From Asterias rubens (taxonomy: Eukaryota > Echinodermata > Asteroidea > Forcipulatida > Asteriidae), in assembly GCF_902459465.1 (NCBI RefSeq), contig NC_047066.1, positions 12,341,047 to 12,405,046 on the forward strand: DNA of 64,000 nucleotides, written 5' to 3'. The notes under the pieces were generated by a model that was given only the letters and a program-made list of their open reading frames with translations, made no database searches and was not told where the DNA came from. Every line of letters starts with the position of its first letter. The stretch's first letter is position 1. Below are positions 43,801 through 55,357 of the stretch, one piece after another. The position numbers and the translations under genes were made by a program.

Positions 43801-46800
43801 CTCTTTCATGTTGCGTAACGCATGCATTTAAAACAACCAGTTACATTTGTTAAAGGCAGTGGACACTATTGGTAATTACTCAAAAAGTGTTTCGCATATT
43901 ATATAGCATAGTATAAGCAATTATAAGCATAAAACCTTACTTGGTGACGATCAATGGGGAGAGGTTGATGGTATAAAACATTGTGAGAAACGGCTCCCCC
44001 TGAAATGCCCTCGCAACTTCGTCGATTAATTGAGCTCAAATTTTGACTGGTTTGTTATTTTATGCATATGTTGAGATACATCAAGTGAGAAGACTAGTTG
44101 ACAATTACCAATAGTGTCCATTGTCTTTAAAATAGGAGGTATTTAATTGCCCCAGTGTTTCTGGCAGAGGTTGGTTGCGCGCACCTAGGACCATTAGGAG
44201 GAGCACCTTGGTAACCCTTGGAATTTCTAAATGGGTCTCATAAACTCAAAACAAAGTCTGCTTACAGTTAAAATCAATAATGACTGCTTTGATTATACGC
44301 CCCCTTGGGGTGTGATGAATTGCTATTAACAAAGAACAAGTTTCAAACTGTTTATAGTCTTCTTATTCTTCCGTAAAAGTACAGTCCACCATCTGGGCCC
44401 AGTTTCATGGCTCTGCTTACCCTAAGCACAGAATCGGCACTTACGGAAGCAGGGAACTATGTGCTTACGGCAAGCGTATTTCAGGGGTTAGTGGCAAATT
44501 TTGGCTTCTGCGCTTGCGTACTCCACATTACTAGGCATTCTACGCTTACAAGGCTAGCACAGAAATTCTGCGCTTGCACGTAAGCGGGGAATCGTGATCG
44601 TAAGCACAGAATTCGGCGGTAAGCAGAGCCATGAATTTGGGCCCAGGTGTATTATGTACTGTGGCCTCAGCCTCATTCAGCCTCATTGTTAATATGAGTG
44701 GTCAGATAATTCATTTATTAATTTGTTTCTTTCTTTGCGGGGCTGGGGCCTCTATGGGGCAAATAATTTTATGAAGAAAAAAAATCGTAAAGCTGAAAAG
44801 AACTAATTTTTTTCAATAAAAGTGTGTTATTTTGTTATAATGCTATAACATGGAGTGTGACACAGTTTTACACAATGTTTTATATCATAAATAAATTTGT
44901 GAAACAAATATTGAACAAAATTTACTGCATTAAATATTATATTGTGACATTGTATAATCCCTGCCCATATGAAAAACTCACTCTGTTTTTTTTTAAAGTG
45001 GTTTTTTCAGGTCAACATTTTTGATGATAATAATATTACCAATGGTCTGCAATGTATGGTCATTTACCAACAAAGAACAATGATTTTCGATACAAAGCAT
45101 AATCAGTGAAAAAAACACAGCACAAACAGACAATAGGATAGCCACAAGAAGGAAATGTACAAACTGAAGCATGTGAAAAACCTCCCACAGCACTTTACAT
45201 ACAATGGACAAAGGTCAGGTTTGCATGCTGATATACATTGTAGCAGACTCCTGGTTATTGTGCTATCAATAGTACATGGTGTACAATGTAGGTGATTAGT
45301 AGGCCTACATGTATTGTAGTTGGGAAAGTCTACTAATCAAGCTGGGTCAATTACACATTGGATAGTTTTTTGAATGAATTTATAAATAAATTAATAATAA
45401 TATTACCAATGGTCTGCAATGTATGGTCATTTACCAACAAAGAACAATGATTTTCGAAACAAAGCATAATCAGTGAAAAAAACACAGCACAAACAGACTG
45501 CTTTTTTATGTATGCTTTCTAACCCCATTCATGTATTTCCACTTCACTGCTTATGTTTCACTTAGTTACCTGTTCATGTTTGTTGTGTTGTCATTTAGCC
45601 TTCGAGAAAGACTCTGCTAGGGTCGAAACGTCAGGCCATTAACTATTTTTTATAAATAAGTAAACAGACATTTCAACACTAATGGGCCAAAAAGATAACT
45701 TTGCAAGAGAGACATGAGAAACATGAAAGTGTGAAACAAAAGTAACAAATTTGTCACAACTAGTCTCTTCTGGTGTATTCCAAAGCTGTTTCTACTATGC
45801 AAACCAAATATTTTAATCTGTGACATAATAATAAGTTACAAGGTCAGTTGAAAAAGTGTTACATGTGTAACAAAGTAAACCAATATTTATTTGAAGATTG
45901 TCGGCATCAGCAACACTGAGATATTACCATGGGTACTAAGGAAACAACACTGAGAAATGAAAGACGTAGGGCCTACACTTGTACATGGGAGTGTGAACCA
46001 AAAGTCTTTTCCGGTGCATTCCAAAGCTATTCATGATTGTTTCTACTATGCAAACCAAATATTAATCTGTGACATTATATAATGCAAATTATTGGACAAC
46101 CAATGTTGTGACAAAATTCTGTCTATGTTCGAGCGTACTTTTTTTGTATACTTATAATTTCTTTATACAATACTTGGACTGCTTATCTTGCGGGAGTGAC
46201 TTACCCTTGGAGCTATCCCCAATCCATGGGTTAGAAATAACATTGTTATAATGTTTTAAAAAACTTTTAGATTCCCTGGAGCATTGGAAGTCACTGAGCA
46301 AACGAGGTGTGTGGCTGAAGATTGCCATCCAGCATTCAGAGCTTATTCCAGAAGCAGTCAAGGTGAGTGACAGTACATGTACAGTGTAGGGTGAGATGTG
46401 TACAAAGTTTGGAAAACTTGGAGACCGTAGGGTCGGCAGGTTGAACCAGTTAAATTGTTTTCAAAAACCATTTAAAGCAAACAGTGCAGTCTGTTTCCAA
46501 ATATCCTGTTTATGTTTTAACCGAGGCAACTGTAAGAAAGAATTTAAGATGTTAGCACCTGGACACTGCTCCATGACATTATTTTGTCTCTCATGAAGGT
46601 ACATTTTAAAACAAACCACAAGGGAAACTGACAAGGTAAATTCTGACATAAATTTGGGTTGAACTACTTAAAAAAAAATTCTAGAATTTTACTTGAGTCT
46701 GCGACTTTAGAATTAACATGCAGTCGGATTCTCTACTCTACCAAATGAGCAATCTAACCCCAATGTTTGCGGTCACCCTATTTTGTCAATTGATACAATT

Positions 46801-49800
46801 TGTTTTTAGTTTTTAGGACAGGAGTCAGAAGTTGTAACTGCCTTATAGCCAGGTATCACACCTAATTAAAGGGTGGCTGCAGTTTTTTTTCTCTTTCATT
46901 TAAACGATTGAACATGACTTTTTAAACCTGAAATATTTTTTTTATTAAATGCGCAAGTATTTTAAAAATGGTTTTCAAGAGATTAGGGGAACCCACCCGC
47001 CTTCATTTGCCTAAAAGTGACGTCATGTCGGTAAACTGAGCCGCCGGGCCCCCTGGCTGTGTGCATATAGAGACGTGTGCACTGTGTGGCCTGGTACCTA
47101 GGCGCGTGTAGTTAGGGACCAAACTCTTTTTGCCGACTATATGGTAGGGGGGGCGGTAACAATCCACAAAAGGGGGGGGCATGACTTATTCGCTAATTAC
47201 GCAAGTCAGATATGTCTGGAATAAACAAAACACATTTTTATTGATGTTCAATACATATATCAGAAATAAATGACAGCAAAATTAACTGTTTCATTTGAAT
47301 TCACTGCAGCATCCCTTAAAGCGAAATAACCAAAATCTGTCCTTTATGACTTTGTTTGTTCTCTTCTCAGAACAAGTTTGTTTTCCACCATGCACAACCG
47401 TTGTATGTGATGATGACAGCATGGTTGCCCAGTAATGAACCCAATCAGCTTCCAGGCTATGCCAGCAATTACATAGGTAGGTACACACACATTACGTCAA
47501 CATGGCTCACTGGGGACTTTTTTTTTTTTTTTTTTTGGTGATGTCCCAGGTCATGATTTACACGCAGGCCACGCATAGCTCATGTGCCCTTAAAACTCGA
47601 AGGTTTCCCATTGACTTACAGATTGTCCAATTGAAGTGCCCTTTTCAAAAATAATGAAACTGACCATACCCTTTCAACATGTTCAAAAATGAAATTCCAT
47701 CTCCAGTGTTCTCCGACACTTTAAGAGAAAACCTTGGTTGTACTACCCACGTCTGTGGCACCTGACACGTTTAAGAAATCGCCGTTTAAAATCCATCTGC
47801 CACATTCCCCCCCCCACTTTTTTGGAGAAGCCACAAGAATTGAGCACTTTTGTAGCTCAAACCCTTTACTGGCCACAAGACTGGAGGACCTGTACATGTA
47901 AGATCGGAATCAAAATAAGAAGAACACTATTTACACAGTTTCACATTTGAGCTATTTTTAAAACAAGCACTAAGAGAATATCTCCTTTTCTTGTGGGCAA
48001 TACTTCAATACTCAACGAAATTGAAAAAATAGAGTTAAGTGTTATTATTCAAAAGCCAAGATTGCCAGACTTGTCAAGACATCTAGTCTATTGGCACCAA
48101 GGTGAGATCACTGGCCTCAGGCCTGTAGCCCCGATGATTAAGGGAATCAATGTGTGGTGAAGAGGTTTTCAACTTGTGGTTTAGACCCAACGAGGCCTGG
48201 TTCTTGATAATTTTACCGAGACAAAGTCAAGGTAAATTATCAAGAACCAGGCCTCGGCGGGTTAAAACCACTAGTCGAAAACCGATTCAACACACTTTGA
48301 TTCCCATTCATAAATACCTTTTCGGTCAAAAAACACCAACACTTTTAGTCAAAAAGTGAATTAAATGCAAAAATATTATTGTTCAATGATTTCTTTCAAC
48401 ACGCTCGCGTGTCACGCCCATGTTTTTAACCCTTTTTACTGGTCATAAACAAAGTTTTATACACACCCACGTGACGCGCTCTCCACCAATAGGAATAGCG
48501 AAACTGTCTGAGGTATTTATGAATGATTAATTATGACTACTTACTGTTGTTTATTAGGAGTTGGAGGTTTTGTCACGAATGACAAGAACGAGCTTCTGGT
48601 GATTAAGGAGAAGTACACGTATGGAAGGAGGGCAATATGGAAATTACCAGGAGGACATGCAGATCTAGGTAGGGGTTTTGAGTAATTATTATCAGAAAAA
48701 TAATTATATATTGAATATATTTCAGAATATAATAATCGACTTCTGGCTTTCACATACCAAAATACAATACTGAGCGCTACAGAAAATCCAGGCTACCCTT
48801 ATTAGCCAGAATCATGAAAAAAATTATTGGGTTGCTGGGTAAAGTTTGTGAGGGGTGTACATGGTGTATACAGATGTATGCCTTTTGCCTGCTTGTTGAT
48901 GGGCCATTTTCTTTGTTTTTGGATTGCATGGTTTTACCCGTTTTTTGCCTAATTTTTATTTTCTTAAAAACAAATTGTGTGTTTGTGTATAGACGTTGTG
49001 ACCTCTGACATCACTAGAAAACCATAACATGATTCGCGCACATACCGCCTAGCAAAACCTTTGTGTTTTGGCAGCCAGCTAGTGTACGCAGTGTACGCAA
49101 TCTTACCATGACTACGCGTCTTTTTGCCCGGCGAAATATGACGTACGTGTATACAGTGTTTTGTCAACACAGGGCGGTTTGAATGTAAGCATAGGTCACA
49201 TTGTCTAAAGATTTTGCCTGTTTATTGTTAATTCCATTTTTCTAAACTCTGTAAAAACTTTGGTAAACTTTTGCTTGTTTTTAATCAGATTAAATAAACC
49301 ATTAATATAATAATAATATTTCATCCCAAAACATTTGAGTTTGAGAAACGATTCATGCATGAATCTTTTCTCTGATTTCTGTGTGCTGCTGCCAGAGGTG
49401 CAGTTGGTACCCTCTTTCACTTTGCTAGATGTGGATGGAACGGACGGACGAACGAACGAACGAACAAACGAACGACAAACGAACGAACAAACAAACAAAC
49501 AAACAAACAAACAAACAAAACTAATCTGTGAACCTACCCTTAAAGACAGTGGCTCTCTGTTTGAACTTTCCCTTTGCTCAGATGAAGAACTGGCCGCAAC
49601 AGCCAAACGAGAGGTGAAGGAAGAAACCGGTATCGATGCAGAGTTTGTGTCCATCGTCTGCTTCAGGCATCAGCACAAGTACAAATTCAACCAATCGGAT
49701 ATCTACTTTGTGTGTCACATGAGAGCGCTGACCAATGAGATTAAAACATGCCCTCATGAAATTGCAGAGTGTAGATGGATGAATGTGAGTAAAAAATTCT

Positions 49801-51919
49801 CCCCCCCCCCAAAAAAAAAGGTTAAATAATATGAACTCTCTGAATGCTTTTTTTTTACGGTCAGTGAGAACTCTGTAAAAGTTATATTTAAAGGCAGTGG
49901 ACACTATTGGTAATTACTCAAAGTAATTAATCGCATAGAACCTTACTTGGTGACAAGTAATGGGGAGAAGTTGATAGTATAAAACATTGTGAGAAACGGT
50001 TCCCTCTGAAGTTACATATAAAGAAAGAAGTAATTTTCCACGAATTTGATTCCAAGACCTCAGATTGAAATTTGAGGTCTCGAAAACAAAGCATCAGGAA
50101 GCACACAACTTTGTGTGACCATGGTGCGGCAAGGGTGTTTTTTCTTTCATTAATATCTCGCAACTTCAACGACCAATTGAGCTCAAATTTTCACAGGTTT
50201 GTTATTTTATGCATATGTCGAGATACACCAAGTGAGAAGACTGGTCTTTGACAATATCAATAGTGTCCAGGGTCTTTAACAACAATAATGAATAAGTCTA
50301 GTGACATTGTCAGAGTTGCATCAAACACACTACGATTTTGTAACTCCGTTTCATCAGATGAATTTAACTTTACATGTACAAAGAGTGTAGTTGTTTCGCG
50401 GAAGATGATTTATGTAGGCCTATCATACATTGCCCCTATATCATTACTCTATAAACTACACTGGCTACCAGTCAATCAGCGTATTCAATTCAAAATCATC
50501 ATACTCACATTCAAGGCACTACATGGTTCAGCTCCACCCTACATACACGATCTCTTGACACCCCGTACAACTAGACCAGGTCTAAGATCTATCAGAAATA
50601 CGCTCCATGTTCCTCGAGCTCGACTGGTCAGTTATGGGGACAGGGCTTACTCCAACGTAGCACCAAGACTCTGGAACTCACTTCCAGATTACCTCAGACA
50701 AATACACAACATCACTCTCTTCCAGCAGAAACTCAAAACACACTTATTCTTGCTTGCTTTCCAACATCTTGACAAAACTTGACCGGCGCCTTTGAATGTT
50801 TCTCCTTTTCAGTAAAGTGCGCCTTATAAATGCTGTAGTTTATTTATTATTATTATATCAAGATTGCTGACTTTACACTGTGGATAGTACCAAGTGGGTA
50901 CTATCTCCAGAAAGTTATGGTGGGGATTCTTTTTTGATTGTCTTTTGTCAATGGGACAGCCTTAGTCATGCTCTGTTTTATTTCGTCTAACCCTTTTCCT
51001 CCATCCTCTGTGCTCATTATTTGGCATTATTATGTGTATGTTATTTTGGGAAGAGTGGTACACATGTACACTGTAGCATAAATGTTGAATTGAACCGAGT
51101 TGAAATGAAACGAGTTGAATTGATATGGTCTTTTGCAAAGAGCATACTGTATTTCAAATTGTATATGTGGAATGTCCGTAATGTAATCCTATACTATACG
51201 TATTGTATTTATAATCATGCATTCTCCTTATCATGCTCACATGTACATGGCTTATAAAGTTGTCTATTGTTTTTTCTTGATTGGACATGTTGGAATGACA
51301 ACAAATTGATCAAGATGTATGTACTGTGCTACTAACCCACAACTTTGTATTCACATTGTTGAGATTCATGAACTGTTTTGTTTTAATACATTATTTGATG
51401 CAATTGTTGCTTGCCTTAATGTTTTATTTTCTAGCCTTTTCCGCATTTATACTTTCTCCATCCAGTACTATAGCTATCTTTCTATTTCCTGATTAGGCCT
51501 ATAAATACTAATTGTAAATAAGTGGTATCTAAAATATTAAATTTCCTTTACCTGAATTGAATTGAATTGAATGAAACTATTTTTCAGTTGCAAAGTTTTT
51601 ACGTTGTATGTGGAATGTTCCCATGTACATTGTAACACTCAATCCATCCTTTGGTTGCCATGTGATTTTTTTAAGAAACCTTTAACAGATTGATGAATTA
51701 ATTAAATAGTTAATGACAAATGTTCATTTCGTTTCTCTTTCATGCCAGCTCGATGAATACCTGGTCGACCCAGATGTGACAAACTTCAACAAAGAGATCA
51801 CCAAGCGCTACCTTCAGAACCAAAAGAGTAATCAAAGCATCCAACCAGATCAACTGTGGTCAACCTTCAGCAACGCCTACCAACTAATGTATTCAATACA
51901 TGCTGGCAAAGCAGACTAG
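40874..51919 (+). CDS. NUDT6: NUDT6-type Nudix hydrolase, seven exons
   Basis: Exons 40874-40889 (candidate first), 42399-42530, 46271-46362, 47371-47476, 48558-48668, 49582-49784 and 51749-51919 join in frame into 276 aa. A NUDT6-like N-terminal region (LFDGITL, HWKSLSKRGVWLKI, PGYASNYIGVGG) precedes the Nudix fold. The Nudix box is complete: from the second G of LPGGHADLDEE it fits Gx5Ex7REVKEETGI, with the metal-binding REVKEE glutamates present. The family hydrolyses nucleoside-diphosphate-linked substrates; in vertebrates NUDT6 overlaps FGF2 antisense, but no FGF is visible here. Six exons are secure. The first is an inference: the ATG has a fair context, a good donor (GTGAGT) and the phase 1 the next exon needs. 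Without it the gene is 5' partial at 42399. The last exon ends HAGKAD. Confidence 0.88.
41385..42142. mobile_element. ~757-bp inverted-repeat element with repeated internal motifs
   Basis: GCTGGTGTCATGTTAAAAAGTG at the left is inverted at the right (CACTTTTTAGCATGACGACACCGGC). Variants of CTAAATAGTGTCCGCC recur inside, at about 41411, 41483, 41562, 41800, 41940, 41955 and 42046, on one strand. No transposase. It lies in NUDT6 intron 1. Confidence 0.75.
42399..42530 (+). CDS. NUDT6: NUDT6 exon 2
   Basis: The acceptor is GAATTACCAG and the donor GTACAG. It encodes VENGGLIENANHLLCG, LFDGITL and SEFGQRLQ, the start of the NUDT6 N-terminal domain. Phase 1 on both sides. Confidence 0.78.
42553..42626 (+). 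mobile_element. Truncated tRNA-like SINE head
   Basis: GTTGTGGTCGAGCGGTCAGG matches the D-arm of class II (Leu/Ser-like) tRNAs. It is followed by GGACTCAAGCTCTGGTGTTTC and then broken by the M1 element. Confidence 0.5.
42627..42974. mobile_element. M1 MITE inserted in a SINE head, in NUDT6 intron 2
   Basis: Reverse copy with its outer left end missing (TTAACTCGAGAACAGTCTTC) and right end GTGTCCAGTGCCTTTTAA. It interrupts a tRNA-like SINE at 42553-42626. Confidence 0.75.
43126..43386. repeat. MITE with CRE-like ends, NUDT6 intron 2
   Basis: TTTTGTGACGTCAATCGAGGC is inverted at 43359-43382 (GCCTCGATTGACGTCACAAA). The ends carry the palindrome TGACGTCA. Confidence 0.85.
43850..44130. mobile_element. 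M1 MITE with central deletion
   Basis: Both TTAA ends are present. The central GAGACCTC stem is deleted between CCCCCTGAAATG and CCCTCGCAAC. Confidence 0.85.
44395..44644. repeat. Palindromic MITE (GGCTCTGCTTACC type), NUDT6 intron 2
   Basis: GGGCCCAGTTTCATGGCTCTGC pairs with GCAGAGCCATGAATTTGGGCCC; inner CAGAATCGGCACTTACGGAAG is inverted near the right end. Confidence 0.9.
45027..45499. repeat. Direct repeat of ~104 bp, spaced 366 bp
   Basis: ATAATATTACCAATGGTCTGC through ACACAGCACAAACAGA occurs at 45027-45131 and 45394-45499 with one visible substitution (GATAC/GAAAC). A looser pair follows at ~45768 and ~46004 (CTACTATGCAAACCAAATAT). Confidence 0.9.
45600..45650 (+). other. Possible Penelope-like or hammerhead-related relic
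   Basis: CTTCGAGAAAGACTCTGC followed by GGGTCGAAACGTCAGG resembles the GAAAC/GTC half of hammerhead motifs carried by some retroelements. The CTGATGA half is absent. Confidence 0.25.
46271..46362 (+). CDS. NUDT6: NUDT6 exon 3
   Basis: The acceptor is AACTTTTAG and the donor GTGAGT. It encodes DSLEHWKSLSKRGVWLKIAI and SELIPEAVK, matching the W...R..VWL.I segment of NUDT6. Ends in phase 0. Confidence 0.87.
47371..47476 (+). CDS. NUDT6: NUDT6 exon 4
   Basis: The acceptor is TTCTCAG and the donor GTAGGT. It encodes NKFVFHHAQPLYVMMTAWLP and NQLPGYASNYIG, close to the GF.FHHA...LP.YASH.VG pattern of NUDT6. Ends in phase 1. Confidence 0.9.
48138..48527. repeat. Same palindromic element plus flanking inverted repeat, NUDT6 intron 4
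   Basis: The fullest copy has a perfect inner stem, TTGATAATTTTACC and GGTAAATTATCAA. The following 48306-48527 is bounded by ATTCATAAATACC and its inverse GGTATTTATGAAT. It ends 31 bp before NUDT6 exon 5. Confidence 0.8.
48558..48668 (+). CDS. NUDT6: NUDT6 exon 5, start of the Nudix fold
   Basis: The acceptor is GTTTATTAG and the donor GTAGGG. It encodes VGGFVTNDKNELLVIKEKY and WKLPGGHADL, the first half of the Nudix box. An M-type palindromic element lies directly upstream. Confidence 0.9.
48990..49205. repeat. Imperfect inverted-repeat element, NUDT6 intron 5
   Basis: TAGACGTTGTGACCTCTG at the left resembles the inverse of AGGTCACATTGTCTA at the right. Confidence 0.4.
49441..49520 (+). 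repeat. (AACG)n/(AAAC)n microsatellite
   Basis: GGACGAACGAACGAACGAAC grades into AAACAAACAAACAAAC, ~62 bp before NUDT6 exon 6. Confidence 0.95.
49582..49784 (+). CDS. NUDT6: NUDT6 exon 6, catalytic Nudix box
   Basis: The acceptor is CCTTTGCTCAG and the donor GTGAGT. It encodes DEELAATAKREVKEETGIDA, then SDIYFVCHMRAL and CRWMN. The box is split by the intron exactly at GGHADL/DEE. Confidence 0.92.
49888..50279. mobile_element. M1 MITE, complete, last NUDT6 intron
   Basis: TTAAAGGCAGTGGACACTATTGG to ATAGTGTCCAGGGTCTTTAA. It directly precedes the LINE fragment. Confidence 0.9.
50438..50782 (+). pseudogene. Non-LTR retrotransposon (LINE) ORF2 C-terminal fragment
   Basis: The frame reads LLYKLHWLPVNQRIQFK, ALHGSAPPYIHDLL, LRSIRNTLHVPRARLVSYGD, YSNVAPRLWNSLPDYLR and FQQKLKTHLFLLAF, then TGA. 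This is the standard C-terminal tail after the reverse transcriptase in CR1/L2-like LINEs. The RT core is absent, so the copy is 5' truncated and dead. The end of the tail reads GCGCCTTATAAATG and (TTA)n. It sits in the last NUDT6 intron, in sense. Confidence 0.85.
50783..51580 (+). mobile_element. LINE 3' region with (TTGAA)n tail
   Basis: After the ORF fragment the sequence runs to a (TTA)n stretch near 50845-50865. AT-rich non-coding DNA follows and ends in TGAATTGAATTGAATTGAAT at about 51553, a simple tail typical of LINE 3' ends. A reversed tail of the same kind lies at 651-668. The part between the two tails may be a second 3' UTR. Confidence 0.4.
51749..51919 (+). CDS. NUDT6: NUDT6 last exon
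   Basis: The acceptor is CATGCCAG. It encodes LDEYLVDPDVTNFNKEITKR and a Gln/Asn-rich end, then TAG. It follows the long repeat-filled intron 49785-51748. Confidence 0.85.
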   Translation, partial: LDEYLVDPDVTNFNKEITKRYLQNQKSNQSIQPDQLWSTFSNAYQLMYSIHAGKAD

Positions 51920-52619
51920 TAGCACCCAGACTCATGGCATGGTAATCAAGTATCACTGTCCCAGGAGGACCTGTCGAATTTGACACTCATGCATGGCCGT
52001 TCTGAGAGCAAGTTCGAGTGTGCACAATGGTTAACTAAAGGTTGAGCATTTGCACTTGAACCCAGGCTGGTCGACCATTGGTCTTCACTGGTCCCAACAA
52101 CATGTTCCATTCTAACATGTGTAAAGCACAGAGGGGAACCAGTGACTATAGGGATAATGCGGAAGATTGACTAGACTTTAATAAGAGTGAGCGCGTCACT
52201 GCGCATGTACGATGCTAGTCAATAGTCAACCACAGGTCGACTAAATGTTTCTACTCGAACAGAGGGGAACCAGTGACACTATAGCGAAAATGCGGAAGGT
52301 TGACTAGACTTCAAAGTGAGTCGTGCGAGTGAGAGCGTCACTGCGTATGTACGTTGCTGGTCAGTAGTTAACCACGGGTCAACTAAATGTGCCCACTCAA
52401 ACTTGCTCTACGATGAAGGGGTTTGTTGGATAAAAGGCATTGTGCTGGTGTGCAATATGAAGTCATATGTGATGCAAAGTAACTGTTCCACCAGAAAGTC
52501 ACTCTGATTTGTATGGTCAGACAGCTCTCTCTCTCTCTTTCAAATTGTACTAACTGTATCGGATGTTTTTAACTGGAGCAGTATGAGATGCATGTAATAA
52601 TAATGATAACAATAATTTG

Positions 52620-52945
52620 GAGGGCTGATCATCCTTACTTGCAGCTAAGAGCTGAATTGCGAAGGACGCGGCTAAAACGTGTTCGCGAAGCAGGCATGCA
52701 AGGGCGCCTTTGGCTGCCAGCCACATCAACCCATTATGACCACGGAGCACAGCCAAGATCAAAAGTGTTTGATTTTTCCAGAGGGAGGAAAACCGGATGG
52801 TCTGGAAAACCCTCGTGGCACAGCAGAGAACCAACGCACAAGTCAACTCACATATTATGGCCCTGGCCGGGAATCGAATCGGTGTCACCTTGGTGAGAGG
52901 CGAGCGCTTTACGCACAAGCCAACCATGCACCCCTCGTGTAGAGG
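52620..52945 (-). mobile_element. tRNA-derived SINE, minus orientation
   Basis: Read on the minus strand, GGTTGGCTTGTGCGTAAAGC and GATTCGATTCCCGGCC resemble the A and B boxes of a pol III promoter. The remainder to 52620 is a non-tRNA body ending near TAAGGATGATCAGCCC. It abuts the LINE fragment at 52955. Confidence 0.5.
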
Positions 52946-52954
52946 TAAAGTAAG

Positions 52955-53266
52955 CCGGCTTACAAGCTGGATCAAAAATCAAATATCTGGTACAAAAAGT
53001 CGCATCCCCTTAAAATCCATGAACGCCGCCTCAAGCTTGCTGGACACTGTGTCCGCCACTCGGAGCTTGCCGCTTGCCCAACCATCCTCTGGGAGCCCAC
53101 CCAAGACAAGGCTTCTAGTGGGAGAAGATGTCTCTCCTTTGTAGACACACTAAAACGAGACACCGGCTTGACCAGCGCTGAGGAATTTCGCTCCTGCATG
53201 CTGGACCGGACCATCTTGAGAAAAATCACTGGGCAGGCTCGAGCTTCTAGATGGCGCTCGACATGA
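52955..53266 (+). pseudogene. LINE ORF C-terminal fragment, RTE-like
   Basis: The frame around 53021-53263 reads RRLKLAGHCVRHSELA, LWEPTQDKASSGRR, FVDTLKRDTGL and RASRWRST, then TGA. The pattern R.L..AGHC.R..E...LWEP..G.R..G R...FVD.L..DTGL is common at the C-terminus of non-LTR retrotransposon proteins. Severely truncated. Confidence 0.6.
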
Positions 53267-53279
53267 TGATGACAAGCTG

Positions 53280-54125
53280 GATACCTTATCTTCTTAAATT
53301 CTGATATTGATATCTGGTACTAATCTGGTTTTAATGAAAATGTGAGTGTGATTTAAAGAATGTGTCAAAAAACGTTGAAAAAATCAACTCAAAGTATCAT
53401 AAAAGAAAATTGTATAAAATGATACTCTCATTACTTTACTAAAGCTTACCAAAAGAACCTTTTTACAAACTTTTAAAAAAAATAGTTAATGGCCTGGCAA
53501 TTAACATCTGATATACTTTCAAGGCCTAAAGGGGGAAACGGCCCTTAACAAATTTTCTTTGTTATTCCCAAAAGGCCTAATGTTAGGCCTTGCCCTGAAT
53601 GGTGACCATTTTAAGCACATAATTTTGCAGTAAGCAGCCTCACATAACTTGGACTTGGTAGTTTGGATACCATTAATTTTTAATACACTTTGCTGGAAAA
53701 TCTACAAATCATGAGCTTTGCCCATACTGATCAATATGACTTTTCACTTTTCTAATAATCATTTCATATACTTGATGCAATTATAGAAATTTTACCAACT
53801 CTTTGAAACGCACAAATATTTTTCAACAGCATTTTTACATTTTAAAACACAACCATCATGTGACCATGAATTTTTATTAACATATAAATGAATTAAGTTG
53901 ACAATAAAATTCTACTAACCTTTTTGAATCAAAACAATTGCATACATCAAATTAAATGCAACACTACTAAATTCTTGCCAAAAACACTTGGACAAACATC
54001 CAACTGAAAGGTAGGGTCATGTAGATTGATAAATACTTTGTTTTCTCAGCAAGTAGAAACTGTGTTTTGCTGAAACTATTACTTTTGTGGTATCTATCTT
54101 TTTAATTTTGACAATAAATCAGCAT
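53280..54125. other. AT-rich intergenic DNA
   Basis: No gene or clear repeat seen. AATAAA occurs near 53903 and 54114 and could serve NUDT6, but that is far (2 kb) from the stop. Confidence 0.4.
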
Positions 54126-54314
54126 AAAGCCCGGTTCATACGTATTGCGAATGCGATGCAAAGTTGACATGAATTTGACGTCACAATTCTGTTTTCGCTG
54201 CAATATTCGCAGGAGAGTTGAGCATCACTCAGCCCCTGGGAATTGTTAATTGCGAATTTGTGACGTCAACATTCGTATCGCATTTGCATTCGCAGGAGGT
54301 ATGAACCGGGCTTA
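54126..54314. repeat. Palindromic MITE (GCCCGGTTCATAC type)
   Basis: AAGCCCGGTTCATACGTATTGC pairs with GGAGGTATGAACCGGGCTT. Inner GAATTTGACGTCACAATTC and AATTTGTGACGTCAACATTCG. Confidence 0.9.
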
Positions 54315-54674
54315 GCACTGACGAAAACCAATCTATAACCCTACCTTTATCTTGTTAACAGAAATTTGAGTAAACCTACCAAGTCTCTGAACTTCACAAA
54401 GTTGGTTCTTAAATTTGATTGAGAAAAAAGAAACAAGTGAGATTAAAGAAGTTACAATTAATAGTTATATTTAATTCCTTACTATTATTGTTAATCTTGA
54501 TGTGAAACTCCTGTGCCTCTCTATGTAGTCTTTCAGTAGTTGTCTAGATTATGTACATGTATAGAAAAGATATATCGGTTGATATAATTACATATTTCTA
54601 CTCCATTTTTGTCCTCTTTGGCTGAATGTTCTCAACAAGCAGTTTAATTTGCTTAAAACGCCAGTCATCACACT

Positions 54675-54833
54675 GACTGCAGCAAAAATGAAAACGATAT
54701 CGAATCACATGCACCCCCTCGATTGGATGAATATATTGCGCGTATTCTGCGTGGAGCAATTCAACCAATAGAATTTATGCATTCTCTTTGCGGCATGATG
54801 GTTTTCGGTATCGCTGCAGTGTAACTGGCCCTT
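54675..54833. repeat. Palindromic MITE, relative of 3050
   Basis: AATGAAAACGATATCGAA pairs loosely with TTTTCGGTATCGCTGCAGTG, and the shared centre reads GCGTATTCTGCGTGGAGCAA. Confidence 0.7.
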
Positions 54834-55357
54834 TACCAGCGCTTGTAATCAATGTTCAATACAATGTACCAAAGCACCTTATACATATACTGTTTGTAAG
54901 CTTTCCTGAAAGTATTTGAAGTCCTTCGAGCACCGGGCAGTCAAATAGGCTGCTCAGCATTCAAATAAAAAAAAAATTCTTGACCCTCACAGTTTAATCA
55001 CAGTATTCAGATTTTAAAAAACTTTAGAATGTAAAGTTATGTTATATCACACGTAGTTTTTAAAAGTATTTTTTTAATGTGTTTCATGATGTTAAAAGGT
55101 TACCACTTTGTTGACCGAAGATTTGACCGCAGAGCTCCACAAGTGCCACCACATATCCAACAGGATAAGTTGTTTTGCAAAGTCGGCCGCTCATGAAACT
55201 AAAGATCTTTACACACCCAGTGCACTCTAAAACTGTGTCCCTATCCCACGGGGTTCCGGTTGCACTTATAAGAATATCCCGCTTTTTACTGCTTTACCCC
55301 TACTCAAGAGCAGGGGTGGCTATTCCCCGGGGTATGCCCACCTGCTGGGGCAGACCT

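Noticed and set aside
45600-45650. Active hammerhead ribozyme
   Set aside because: Only the GAAAC/GTC half of the core is present; no CTGATGA box lies at a suitable distance.
49335-49829. 164-codon ORF covering NUDT6 exon 6
   Set aside because: The real exon starts at the acceptor before 49582. The upstream half reads through an (AACG)n microsatellite.
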